Assembly (NCBI GenBank): GCA_965603205.1
Contig: CBFDCC010000004.1
Span: 1 to 64,000, forward strand
Direction of reading: 5' to 3'
Origin: Temperatibacter sp965603205
Lineage (GTDB): Bacteria > Pseudomonadota > Alphaproteobacteria > Sphingomonadales > Kordiimonadaceae
DNA: 64,000 bases
Below are positions 34,128-42,742 of the stretch, in pieces; position 1 is the stretch's first letter; each line of letters starts with the position of its first letter. A program made the position numbers and the translations under genes. The notes beneath the pieces were generated by a model. It saw nothing but the letters and a program-made list of their open reading frames with translations. It was not told where the DNA came from and did no database searches.

Positions 34128-35290
34128 TCCTCGACAAGATACTCAACCAATTCAATCCTTTTCATGAACTGAGTCTTTGATTGCAATCGTTGTTGGCAAC
34201 GTTTGATAAGCATATCAAGAGATAGACCTTCGCCTTCACCAATAGCAAGACTACAACTCACACTGCTTGGCCATGTAGAGATACTATCTTCTTCAAATTT
34301 AGAAGCAATCAACTGGGCTAGGCCAATAGCTGTCTCTTTATCACAGTCATCAATAAGCACGATAAATTCATTACTGTTTAATCGCGCAAAACAATCTTCA
34401 ATTCTAATTTCCTGAACCACATTAGCTACAAATTGCATGAGCAATTTATCGGCTGTACTGCTACCTTTAAAGTCTAAAGCGTCTTTAAAATTATCTATTC
34501 GGAAGCATAAAACAGCTAAATAGCCACCTCTTCTATTTTGCCGCGCCTCAATAGCCATTACATGATTTTCAAATCCGCGTAAATTTAACGTGGTCGTCAC
34601 TGGGTCAATATGTGACAAATTTTCCAGCTGTGCTTTCTTGCGCTCAATACTCATTAAATAAATAGCGACAAGGTATAAAATATTAGTAATTATTAGGGCC
34701 ATTCCTACTAATATTGCGATCGTAGTTGATCCCATAGCCGTGCTATTATCATATGAAATACTAAGAAGTGTTGCCCGTATGATAAAGATATACATGCTTA
34801 TGATCATAACTACACCAAGCATAGTGCGACCAATTTCCCCCCTTCTAATACGCCTAAGTATAAACAACTGATACAAACACATTAGATACAATACTGTTAT
34901 GACTATCGCATGACTTACTAGCTGGATTAACATCTCCACATTAAAAAAAGAATAGGCCATAAACACAATAAAGCTAAGACCAACTATAATCCAAATGCGC
35001 TGATCACCCCCATAGTAACTGCCATCATATTTACGCAGGCCCAAATAAATAAAAGCAACACCCGCAAGTGAGAGTCCATAAGATACAGGCGCCCCAAAGT
35101 TCACCCTAGATGTCATCTCAGCTACTATATTAACTATAGCTAGACAGGCCACTACTTTGGCTAGCGTAAATTCTTTACCACCACTAGGCACTAATCCTAT
35201 CACCCATAAGATGAGCAAGCCTAAGATTACTAGTAGGATATTAACCCCTAAAATTGACCATACCGATATTACATCTAACGAAACATCCAT
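34124..35290 (-). CDS. membrane protein with degenerate GGDEF domain
   Basis: 388 residues: about six to seven membrane segments (residues 10-215), then a cytosolic GGDEF-fold domain (about 225-388; LSHIDPVTTTLNLRGFENHV, then FRIDNFKDALD). At the signature the sequence reads RLNSNEFIVL, so GGDEF is replaced by NSNEF. Diguanylate cyclase activity is therefore unlikely; a GTP- or c-di-GMP-sensing role is possible. Divergent from pgsA and convergent with uvrC. Confidence 0.85.
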   Translation of the reverse strand: MDVSLDVISVWSILGVNILLVILGLLILWVIGLVPSGGKEFTLAKVVACLAIVNIVAEMTSRVNFGAPVSYGLSLAGVAFIYLGLRKYDGSYYGGDQRIWIIVGLSFIVFMAYSFFNVEMLIQLVSHAIVITVLYLMCLYQLFILRRIRRGEIGRTMLGVVMIISMYIFIIRATLLSISYDNSTAMGSTTIAILVGMALIITNILYLVAIYLMSIERKKAQLENLSHIDPVTTTLNLRGFENHVMAIEARQNRRGGYLAVLCFRIDNFKDALDFKGSSTADKLLMQFVANVVQEIRIEDCFARLNSNEFIVLIDDCDKETAIGLAQLIASKFEEDSISTWPSSVSCSLAIGEGEGLSLDMLIKRCQQRLQSKTQFMKRIELVEYLVED

Positions 35291-35425
35291 AGACCCTACC
35301 CCTTGAATTATTTAATATCAGTTAACCCCTACGCGCTTCTTGACGCAAGCCCTTTATTGACTATGCTGTGCTCATATTTGCAATCTCAAGCTCCAACGCC
35401 AATACCAAGGAAAGAAACAAAGACT

Positions 35426-35980
35426 GTGTGGACATTGCCAAACATACTCACGATGATGCGTATTGCTGTAATTCCCATTCTTGTGGGCAGTTTTTATCTT
35501 GATAACCCTATTATGGGTAGTCATATCGCCTTTGTTACGTTTGCGCTGGCCAGTATTACTGACTTTTTCGATGGATACCTTGCACGACGCCAAGGCTCTG
35601 TTTCAAAATTAGGCCAGTTCCTTGACCCTGTCGCTGATAAATTAATGGTTGGGGCTGTCATTATCATGGTCGTAGGCTTTGATAAGCTAGACGGCATCCA
35701 TATTATCCCCGCTGTGATTATTCTTTGCCGTGAGTTACTGGTGTCGGGACTTCGTGAGTTTCTCGCAGGCTCTGATGTTTCTGTACCTGTTACCTGGGTA
35801 GCAAAATGGAAAACTACGGTGCAAATGGTTGCACTAACAGCGCTCACATGGATTCCTGGTGCTGATGCATTTAATGCCCCAGCATATGAAGTGGGTACCT
35901 ATGGATTATGGATCGCTGCGGCACTTACACTTTACACCGGATTTGACTATCTTCGTGCCGGTTTAAAACACATGACATAA
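35426..35980 (+). CDS. pgsA: CDP-diacylglycerol--glycerol-3-phosphate 3-phosphatidyltransferase
   Basis: PgsA makes phosphatidylglycerol phosphate in the inner membrane. The CDP-alcohol phosphotransferase motif is intact: DFFDGYLARR, eight residues, GQFLDPVADK. Start choice: GTG at 35426 (VWTLPNILTMMRI) matches usual PgsA N-termini and gives 184 residues, with AAGGA 14 bases upstream. In-frame starts exist at 35363 (ATG) and 35303 (TTG) but add non-family sequence that overlaps the promoter zone of the divergent gene. uvrC-pgsA proximity is common in Alphaproteobacteria. Confidence 0.93.
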   Translation: MWTLPNILTMMRIAVIPILVGSFYLDNPIMGSHIAFVTFALASITDFFDGYLARRQGSVSKLGQFLDPVADKLMVGAVIIMVVGFDKLDGIHIIPAVIILCRELLVSGLREFLAGSDVSVPVTWVAKWKTTVQMVALTALTWIPGADAFNAPAYEVGTYGLWIAAALTLYTGFDYLRAGLKHMT

Positions 35981-36119
35981 AACTAATATAATTCTAAAAT
36001 TAGTACTTGTATTGTTATATTCTTGCGTATATGCATGAATATATAGAGCGTCATAAGATGCCATAGTAACTGTGCCAACCGAGTTGATGTACCTTTTAAA
36101 AACCTAAGGAGCATTTCCT

Positions 36120-36311
36120 ATGACTAATAAACAAGAAGATAAAACAGCCCTAATCCGTAAAGTTGCCAATGATTTACACCGCCTGAATGCCTCTGTAATG
36201 GAAGCTGTTAATGGCGGCATCACTGTTGAGCTTATGCGTGTATCACGTCACCATGACGAAAAAGGTGCATGGGGTGATTTACTAGTGCCTATTATCCATC
36301 AAGATAAATAA
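36120..36311 (+). CDS. small conserved-looking protein of unknown function (63 aa)
   Basis: A 63-residue soluble protein with a good AAGGAG ribosome-binding site 8 bases upstream. There is an N-terminal amphipathic helix (IRKVANDLHRLNASVMEAVNG), then a strand-rich end (TVELMRVSRHH, GDLLVPIIHQ). It ends 6 bases before the RraA-like gene and is probably co-transcribed. I do not recognise the family. Confidence 0.7.
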   Translation: MTNKQEDKTALIRKVANDLHRLNASVMEAVNGGITVELMRVSRHHDEKGAWGDLLVPIIHQDK

Positions 36312-36317
36312 TAGATC

Positions 36318-36815
36318 ATGATTATTCAAACACCTGACACGCCAACATGCGATGTCTGTGATCAATACGGTAAGGATGCTCATGTAGTTTCCTTACCGTT
36401 TGTTGATTACGGTGGTCTGCAACATTTTTGTGGGCAAGCCGTCACGTTAAAAACCAATGATGACAATACAGCAGCTAAGGATTTATTAACATCACCCGGC
36501 AATGGGCGTGTATTAATTGTAGACAATGCAGGAAATATGAGCTGCGCAATGGTAGGCGGCAATTTAGCAAAATGGGGCGCTGAAAATAGCTGGATTGCAA
36601 TTATCGTGAACGGTGCTATTCGTGACCGCCACGAACTTTGTGCCCAACCTATTGCCGTTAAGGCACTATGCAGTTACCCCCAAAAATCATCAAAGGGCAC
36701 TGCTGAATCACACCGCATTCCTGTCGAATTATCAGGTACTCTAATCAGTGATGGAATGTGGATAACAGGCGATCTTGATGGCCTTATAGTGACTGATGAC
36801 AAACCAACCCTCTAA
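36318..36815 (+). CDS. RraA-like protein
   Basis: 165 residues of the RraA/HMG-aldolase fold. TPTCDVCDQYG at the N-terminus, GNGRVLIVDNAGNMSCAMVGGNLA and IIVNGAIRDRHEL match RraA proteins. Some relatives are 4-hydroxy-4-methyl-2-oxoglutarate aldolases; the Arg-Asp pair (NGAIRD) is shared by both, so RNase E regulation or aldolase activity cannot be told apart. In a two-gene unit with the 63-residue protein. Confidence 0.82.
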   Translation: MIIQTPDTPTCDVCDQYGKDAHVVSLPFVDYGGLQHFCGQAVTLKTNDDNTAAKDLLTSPGNGRVLIVDNAGNMSCAMVGGNLAKWGAENSWIAIIVNGAIRDRHELCAQPIAVKALCSYPQKSSKGTAESHRIPVELSGTLISDGMWITGDLDGLIVTDDKPTL

Positions 36816-36879
36816 ACCCACCCTTGACTCATACCCTCTATTTTCGCCATACTTTACCTAATAAATAGGGAGAGGTGTG

Positions 36880-37767
36880 ATGAAGCGCAAATCAGCTAAG
36901 GATTTTGATCCTGAGTTATTAGAGATATTTGATGGTTATGTGCACGGCATGATCACTAAGCGTGAATTTTTAACGAGCGCAGGAAAATTTGCCGTCGGCG
37001 GTGTAACCGCCATGGGGCTTTATAGTATGCTCGCCCCCAATTACGCGCTCGCATCACAAGTGGCAGAAGATGATGATAGCATAGACAATAAGATGGTCAG
37101 CTATATCTCTGGCCAGGGTCATGGCACTATCAATGCCTATTTATCCAAGCCTAAAGGCGTGGTTGGAAAACTACCTGCCATACTTGTGGTACATGAAAAC
37201 CGTGGACTCAACCCCTATATCAAAGATGTGGCAAGACGCATGGCCAAGGCTGGATTTTTAGCCTTCGCTCCTGACGGCCTTAGCCCGTTAGGCGGTTATC
37301 CCGGCAACGACGATGACGGACGCACCATGCAGCGTAGTCTAGACCGTGTAAAACTCATGGAAGATTTCTTCGCAGCCTTTGAACATCTGGTTAACCGTGA
37401 TGACTGTACTGGCAAAGTTGGCGTTGTTGGTTTTTGTTATGGTGGTGGCGTATGCAACGCCCTTGCTGTTGCTTATCCCAACCTTGCTGCTGCTGTGCCC
37501 TTTTACGGGCGACCTGCAAGCGCTGAGGATGTACCAAAAATCAAAGCCCCGCTCATGCTACAGTTTGGCGCACTTGATAAGCGTATCAATGATCGCTGGC
37601 CCGCTTATGAAGCTGCATTAAAGAAACATGGAAAAGAATATCAAGCGTTTATGTATGAAGGCGCCAACCACGGATTTCATAATGACACCACACCGCGTTT
37701 CGATCCTGAAAATGCCAAACTAGCTGAGGAACGCACCATTGCATTCTTTAAAGAGAAGCTGGTTTAA
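36880..37767 (+). CDS. dienelactone hydrolase family protein, exported (YghX-like)
   Basis: An alpha/beta hydrolase with the DLH nucleophile Cys in VGFCYGGGVC (near residue 186), an Asp in FGALDKRIN and a His in ANHGFHND. The N-terminus KREFLTSAGKFAVGG followed by a hydrophobic stretch resembles a Tat signal, but the twin Arg is Lys-Arg. ATG at 36880 is preferred to the GTG at 36877; AGGGAGAGG precedes it. Substrate unknown. Convergent with ftsZ. Confidence 0.86.
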   Translation: MKRKSAKDFDPELLEIFDGYVHGMITKREFLTSAGKFAVGGVTAMGLYSMLAPNYALASQVAEDDDSIDNKMVSYISGQGHGTINAYLSKPKGVVGKLPAILVVHENRGLNPYIKDVARRMAKAGFLAFAPDGLSPLGGYPGNDDDGRTMQRSLDRVKLMEDFFAAFEHLVNRDDCTGKVGVVGFCYGGGVCNALAVAYPNLAAAVPFYGRPASAEDVPKIKAPLMLQFGALDKRINDRWPAYEAALKKHGKEYQAFMYEGANHGFHNDTTPRFDPENAKLAEERTIAFFKEKLV

Positions 37768-37874
37768 TAAGGCTCTCTCGTCAGGCCCGAGAAGGCTTCC
37801 TAGTATGACGAAGACAGATAGGTTTTGTTGGGAATAGTCAAAGGGCGGGAATAATAGAAACCAAGAGCATAAAA

Positions 37875-37902
37875 AAAGGCCAGAACATCTGCTCTGGCCT
37901 TT
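37875..37902 (-). terminator. intrinsic terminator after ftsZ
   Basis: AAAGGCCAGA and TCTGGCCTTT arms with an 8-base loop and a T-run on the minus strand, 24 bases past the ftsZ stop. It closes the dcw cluster. Confidence 0.9.
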
Positions 37903-37925
37903 CATCATTCATTTATCAGTCGTGC

Positions 37926-39584
37926 TTAGTTGCCTTGGCGCCTTAGAAAGCTTGGGATTTCTAGCTGATCTTTTGGCGCAGGTTTTGGCGCGCTGAGACG
38001 ATCATCAGATGATACACCACCAAGCGAAGCATCAGCCTTTGGCGCAGGTGCAGATTCTGCTCCCGCAGTTTCAGTAACCGAAGCTTCTCGCCTAGGTTCA
38101 GACTTTACTTCTGGCTGTTTTACCACCACATCATCATTAGATACAGGCTTAGCCACTACTTTATCAGCCATTGCAGGGTCAGTCGCCCCACCGCGTAGCC
38201 CCGCCGTCATCAATTGAAACAAGCTTTTCTTCTTAGCGGACTCACTACTGACATTTTTGCTAGCAGTAGTTGGTTGGCTATCATCACCCTTCACTTCTTC
38301 ATGAACGGTATTCTCATAAGCTGCCTCTTGAAAGACATTGGCTGGTTTAATGCTAGAAATCGAGACTTTAGGTTCCTTTGGCTCGTCGGCTACAAATGCA
38401 CTATCGCCCTGAGCAGCAACAGCCTGTTGCTCTATATCATCAGCCGCGTTATTTGCTTCTTCTACAGTCTCAGCATTAGCTTCCACAGACTCACTGGTCA
38501 CTTCAGTATCCGCAGCTGCAGTAATACCTTCATCATCAGTACTAATCTCAGCCGTTTCTTCTACTGACATCTCGACCTTGCGGCTTGTTACAGAAGGTGT
38601 AGGAATTGTACTAGCACCCGCACCATCAATGCCCGTTGCGACAACAGAAACACGCAGCGTGCCATCAGATTCCGGATTAAAGGCAGACCCAAAGACGATA
38701 AGAGCATCTTCATCCACTTGCTCGCGCACCATATTAACCGCTTCGTCAACTTCATAAAGCGTCATATCCATGCCGCCAGTCACATTAATGATAACACCTT
38801 TGGCGCCAGCTAGGCTTGCTTCCTCAAGTAGGGGGTTAGAAATAGCAGCGGCAGCAGCCTCGACAGCACGACCTTCACCATTGCTCTCACCAGTACCCAT
38901 CATGGCTTTACCCATCTCGCTCATCACTGTACGTACGTCAGCAAAATCGAGGTTAATAAGACCCGGCATCACCATCAAATCCGTAATAGAACGCACACCT
39001 GAATGCAGCACATCATCAGCCATAGCAAAGGCATCAGCAAATGTTGTCTTTTCATTAGCAACACGGAACAAATTTTGGTTTGGGATGACAATGAGCGTAT
39101 CTACATTGCCCGCAAGTTCCAGAATACCAGCCTCAGCTAGCTTCATACGGCGACCACCTTCAAATTGGAACGGCTTCGTAACGACACCAACGGTAAGTAT
39201 GCCGCGCTCGCGTGCGCGTTTAGCAATTACTGGAGCAGCGCCCGTACCTGTACCACCGCCCATGCCAGCAGTGACAAAAGCCATATGCACTCCATCAAGC
39301 ATCTGATCAACCGCATCAATGGCTTCCTCTGCTGCTGCTGCACCAATCTTTGGCTGCGCGCCAGAGCCTAGCCCTTGTGTAATTTTCACACCCAACTGAA
39401 TACGGTTACCAGCCGTTGAATTAGCCAGCGCCTGTGCATCGGTATTAGCGATGATAAAATCAACACCCTGCAGATCAGCTGCGATCATATTGTTGACCGC
39501 GTTACAACCAGCACCACCAACGCCTACTACCGCGATTTTTGGTGTCAGTTCGGTTAATTCCGTATTTTCAAAATCTATTGCCAT
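37926..39584 (-). CDS. ftsZ: cell division protein FtsZ
   Basis: The tubulin-like GTPase that forms the division ring. The GTP-binding signature GMGGGTGTGAAP lies near residue 107. After the core (about 320 residues) comes a long acidic, low-complexity linker of about 190 residues, then the conserved C-terminal peptide IPSFLRRQ. Long linkers are typical of Alphaproteobacteria. The start at 39584 is preferred since GGAGG lies 8 bases upstream; the ATG at 39590 is only 2 bases away. It is the last gene of the dcw cluster. Confidence 0.98.
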   Translation of the reverse strand: MAIDFENTELTELTPKIAVVGVGGAGCNAVNNMIAADLQGVDFIIANTDAQALANSTAGNRIQLGVKITQGLGSGAQPKIGAAAAEEAIDAVDQMLDGVHMAFVTAGMGGGTGTGAAPVIAKRARERGILTVGVVTKPFQFEGGRRMKLAEAGILELAGNVDTLIVIPNQNLFRVANEKTTFADAFAMADDVLHSGVRSITDLMVMPGLINLDFADVRTVMSEMGKAMMGTGESNGEGRAVEAAAAAISNPLLEEASLAGAKGVIINVTGGMDMTLYEVDEAVNMVREQVDEDALIVFGSAFNPESDGTLRVSVVATGIDGAGASTIPTPSVTSRKVEMSVEETAEISTDDEGITAAADTEVTSESVEANAETVEEANNAADDIEQQAVAAQGDSAFVADEPKEPKVSISSIKPANVFQEAAYENTVHEEVKGDDSQPTTASKNVSSESAKKKSLFQLMTAGLRGGATDPAMADKVVAKPVSNDDVVVKQPEVKSEPRREASVTETAGAESAPAPKADASLGGVSSDDRLSAPKPAPKDQLEIPSFLRRQGN

Positions 39585-39676
39585 TGCCATTTCCTCCGTA
39601 AGAGATATTCTTTGTCGTTGCTATTTTTAAACAATTGAAACCGTACCAAAGTTCAACCATTTATTCATTTTACTCA

Positions 39677-40942
39677 TTAAAAATTACCACGCATCCAGCC
39701 AAACATACGTTCCAATGTTCCTGTTGGTGCAGACCCTCGAGCTTTACGTCGCTTTTTTTGTCCGCCTGCGTCAATTGGTGCTTTTGCACTATACATCAAA
39801 AGTCCCGTTCCCGTAGAAAATACCGCATTTTGTGCTGATAAAGGTGTACCGCTATAACTTTTAGGCCTACCAATGCGCACTTTTTTATCTAATACCCGTG
39901 AAGCAAGGTTAGCAATACCTTCTGATTGTGCTAGGCCACCTGTCAGAACAACCCGTTGTCCCGCTGCACCTGAAAAACCACTTTCATCTAATTTTTCGCG
40001 AACGCTAGACAACAGCATCTCAAATTCACGCTGCATTAATCCTGTTAATGCACTGCGCGGCATACGGCGGAAAGCCTCACTATCTGTGCCTTCCCCCACT
40101 TGCATAATATCTAATTCTGTACGCTCGTCTGCGCCGTCCATTATAGCAGCACCTTGTGCATTCTTAAGTCGTTCTGCCTCATCAACAGGTGTAAGTAGCT
40201 CGCGTGCTATCTCTTCTGTAATTTGCTTCCCACCAATTGGCAGAACTTCTGCGTGGACTAACTCTCCCTGAATAAAAGTCGAAATAGAAGTGGTGCCACC
40301 GCCCATATCAATACAAGTAGCCCCCATCATCATTTCATCCTCAACAAGCGTAGCAAGGCCAGATGCATAGGCGCCGATCACAATGCGCTCTACACCCATA
40401 TCAGCGCGCCTTACACACATCTCTAAATTTTTAACAGGTCCCTCAAGGGCTGTAATCACCAGCATCGCAACGCTTAATTTTTTACCGTACATACCAATCG
40501 GTGCCTTAACACCGTAATTGCCATCAATAGCATAGGCCGCGGGAAAGGCATGCATTATTTGGCGATCTTCACCAGGATTGATCTGAGCGCGCGCTAGCTC
40601 ACGTACTGAGCGGATATCCTCTTCACCAACCGCGTGACCATCAACATCTACTTCAACATCAATAACTTCGCTTTTAGGGTCGCCGCCCTCTAACCCAACT
40701 GTGACAGATTCAATGGTAACACCGGCCATTTTTTCGGCTTGATCTACAGCTTGCCTGATGGCTGATTCCGTTAAGGCCATATCTGTTACTTGACCAGCAC
40801 TAACACCCAGACAGGCGCGATTGCCAACACCCTTAATAGTGATTTCCCCATTACTATCACGCTCAGCAATCAAGCAAACAACCTTAGATGAACCAACATC
40901 TAATACTGCTATTATACCTTCTTTGCTCCCATTAAGTGCCAT
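39677..40942 (-). CDS. ftsA: cell division protein FtsA
   Basis: An actin-like protein that tethers FtsZ to the membrane. It starts with GIIAVLDVGSSKVVCLIAE (phosphate-1 loop), has the phosphate-2 CIDMGGGTTSISTF and VVLTGGLAQSEGI adenosine motifs, and ends in an amphipathic helix (LERMFGWMRGNF) that serves as the membrane-targeting sequence. 421 residues. A 92-base gap before ftsZ could hold an ftsZ promoter. Confidence 0.97.
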   Translation of the reverse strand: MALNGSKEGIIAVLDVGSSKVVCLIAERDSNGEITIKGVGNRACLGVSAGQVTDMALTESAIRQAVDQAEKMAGVTIESVTVGLEGGDPKSEVIDVEVDVDGHAVGEEDIRSVRELARAQINPGEDRQIMHAFPAAYAIDGNYGVKAPIGMYGKKLSVAMLVITALEGPVKNLEMCVRRADMGVERIVIGAYASGLATLVEDEMMMGATCIDMGGGTTSISTFIQGELVHAEVLPIGGKQITEEIARELLTPVDEAERLKNAQGAAIMDGADERTELDIMQVGEGTDSEAFRRMPRSALTGLMQREFEMLLSSVREKLDESGFSGAAGQRVVLTGGLAQSEGIANLASRVLDKKVRIGRPKSYSGTPLSAQNAVFSTGTGLLMYSAKAPIDAGGQKKRRKARGSAPTGTLERMFGWMRGNF

Positions 40943-40977
40943 ACTTTACCCTGCTACTCTTATACTAATACTAAAAT

Positions 40978-41763
40978 TTATGTTACCCATTCCAGACCAC
41001 GCATTTGCAAACGACCACGTTCTGTGACGCTCACTACTAAACGATCTTTCAGTCGCATATCAACTATATTCAGCTCTCTTGCCAGCAAATGATATTCTTC
41101 TTCTAAACTTGCAAAACGTTGCCACGCGGATAAGGCGCTATAATTATGCGTATATTCAGGTAATTTTACCCTAATACCATTTTTAAATTGCATATCCCAA
41201 CGACGCGCAGACACCCGTATAGCCGAACGTAAATTGGCTCTCAGTGACGGCTCAAGCTCTAAAATTTGTTGCAATTCTTCGGCTGCTTGCGGCGCGCCCT
41301 TTCCCACAATCAAAATCATTTCATCAAAAGCCTTAAGGCCCTGCGCAGTGATAACATGACCCGTCACATCTACAAGACCAAAAGCACCATCATTTTGCCA
41401 AATAGCAAAGGGTGTGCGCTCAACTATTTCAACAATCAATTCACCGGGGAAACTACGCGAAATTTTTGCAGTTTTTATCCATGGAAGCGCCTCTAACTTT
41501 TCACGCATTGAATCTAAATTCATGGCAAGCATTGGCATACCATCATCTACATCTAAGGCGGCTAAGATATCGCTGTGCCTTGTTTTACTAGCACCCTTAA
41601 TCGTTAGGGTATCAAGCACAATGCCTGCTTCGCGGGTTTGCTCAAGAAACCAACCCGCTGGTGTTGCAACACGCCCCACATTCATGCCCCAAGCAGCAAG
41701 TACTGCCATCATGATCACAAAGATAAAACCAATAGATTTTGATTTTGAGAGTAAAAAAGTCAT
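40978..41763 (-). CDS. ftsQ: cell division protein FtsQ
   Basis: A bitopic divisome protein. A short cytosolic tail and one membrane helix (residues 10-29) are followed by a periplasmic POTRA domain (IKGASKTRHSDILAAL) and the FtsQ beta domain (LPWIKTAKISRSFPGELIVEI, RTPFAIW). 261 residues. It starts 8 bases after murB; ddl, usually located between them, is absent. Confidence 0.93.
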   Translation of the reverse strand: MTFLLSKSKSIGFIFVIMMAVLAAWGMNVGRVATPAGWFLEQTREAGIVLDTLTIKGASKTRHSDILAALDVDDGMPMLAMNLDSMREKLEALPWIKTAKISRSFPGELIVEIVERTPFAIWQNDGAFGLVDVTGHVITAQGLKAFDEMILIVGKGAPQAAEELQQILELEPSLRANLRSAIRVSARRWDMQFKNGIRVKLPEYTHNYSALSAWQRFASLEEEYHLLARELNIVDMRLKDRLVVSVTERGRLQMRGLEWVT

Positions 41764-41771
41764 ACTAAACT

Positions 41772-42731
41772 TTATCCTTCTTCACCGATTAATTTAATTT
41801 CCCATTCCAGCGTAACACCCGTCATTTTTTTAACTTTGCTGCGGACTTTTTCGCCTAATCCTTCAATATCACGTGCCGTTGCCTCGCCATGATTAATCAA
41901 GAAATTACAGTGCTTCTCAGACACCTGAGCACCGCCTATGCTCATGCCACGACATCCAGCCTCATCGACCAACTGCCATGCACTTCGCCCCTTTGAGACT
42001 AAAGGATCAGGGTTTTTAAATGTACTACCGCCTGTACGGGTACCAATAGGTTGGCTATCTTTGCGCTCAGTCATAATGCGGTCCATACGCCCAGCAATAG
42101 CTTCGCGATCATCTAATTTACCTTCAAAATGGCCGCATAGGAGAATCCAGTCATGTGGCACAGCCGTTTTGCGATAAGAAAATTCCATGTAGCTCATATC
42201 TAATTCATGAATAGAACCAAAACGATCAACAGCACGCGCATGGGTGAAAATATTTGCCATGTCCCGACCATATGCACCTGCATTCATACTCAGACCACCA
42301 CCAATAGTGCCAGGAATACCTACCAGAAATTCAAGACCTGCCACACCAGCCTTTTGCGCCTCGCGTGCCACATGAACATCCATAGCGCCTGCACCTGCGC
42401 GCACCATAGTGCCGCGTACATTAATTTTAGCAAAGTTACGCCCTAACCTAATAACCAATCCACGCACCCCACCATCGCGTACTAGTAAGTTAGAGCCTAC
42501 ACCTATAACCGTAATCGGCACATCAAATGGCAAAGCCCGTAAAAGGCCTACTAAATCAGCTTCATCAGATGGCTCAAACAATAAATCTGCAGTGCCCCCT
42601 GTTCTAAACCATGACAATTTAGCAAGAGGAGCATCAGCAATTAAGCGACCATGCACAGGTGGCAAAGTAGCTTTAAGTACTTCGCCTTCACTTGCTATTA
42701 CCCCTGTATCTACAACAGTACCCATCGTCAT
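41772..42731 (-). CDS. murB: UDP-N-acetylenolpyruvoylglucosamine reductase
   Basis: An FAD enzyme that makes UDP-MurNAc. It has LSWFRTGGTADLLFEP, the FAD loop VIGVGSNLLVRDGGVRG, GIPGTIGG, SYRKT and the late RTGGSTFKNP, all standard for type I MurB. 319 residues. A strong GAGGAGAAGG ribosome-binding site lies in front of the ATG. It follows murC in the cluster. Confidence 0.97.
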   Translation of the reverse strand: MTMGTVVDTGVIASEGEVLKATLPPVHGRLIADAPLAKLSWFRTGGTADLLFEPSDEADLVGLLRALPFDVPITVIGVGSNLLVRDGGVRGLVIRLGRNFAKINVRGTMVRAGAGAMDVHVAREAQKAGVAGLEFLVGIPGTIGGGLSMNAGAYGRDMANIFTHARAVDRFGSIHELDMSYMEFSYRKTAVPHDWILLCGHFEGKLDDREAIAGRMDRIMTERKDSQPIGTRTGGSTFKNPDPLVSKGRSAWQLVDEAGCRGMSIGGAQVSEKHCNFLINHGEATARDIEGLGEKVRSKVKKMTGVTLEWEIKLIGEEG

Positions 42732-42742
42732 CGTCCTTCTCC

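Noticed and set aside
38770..39306. 178-codon plus-strand ORF
   Set aside because: Antisense to the conserved FtsZ GTPase core; its openness follows from FtsZ codon use.
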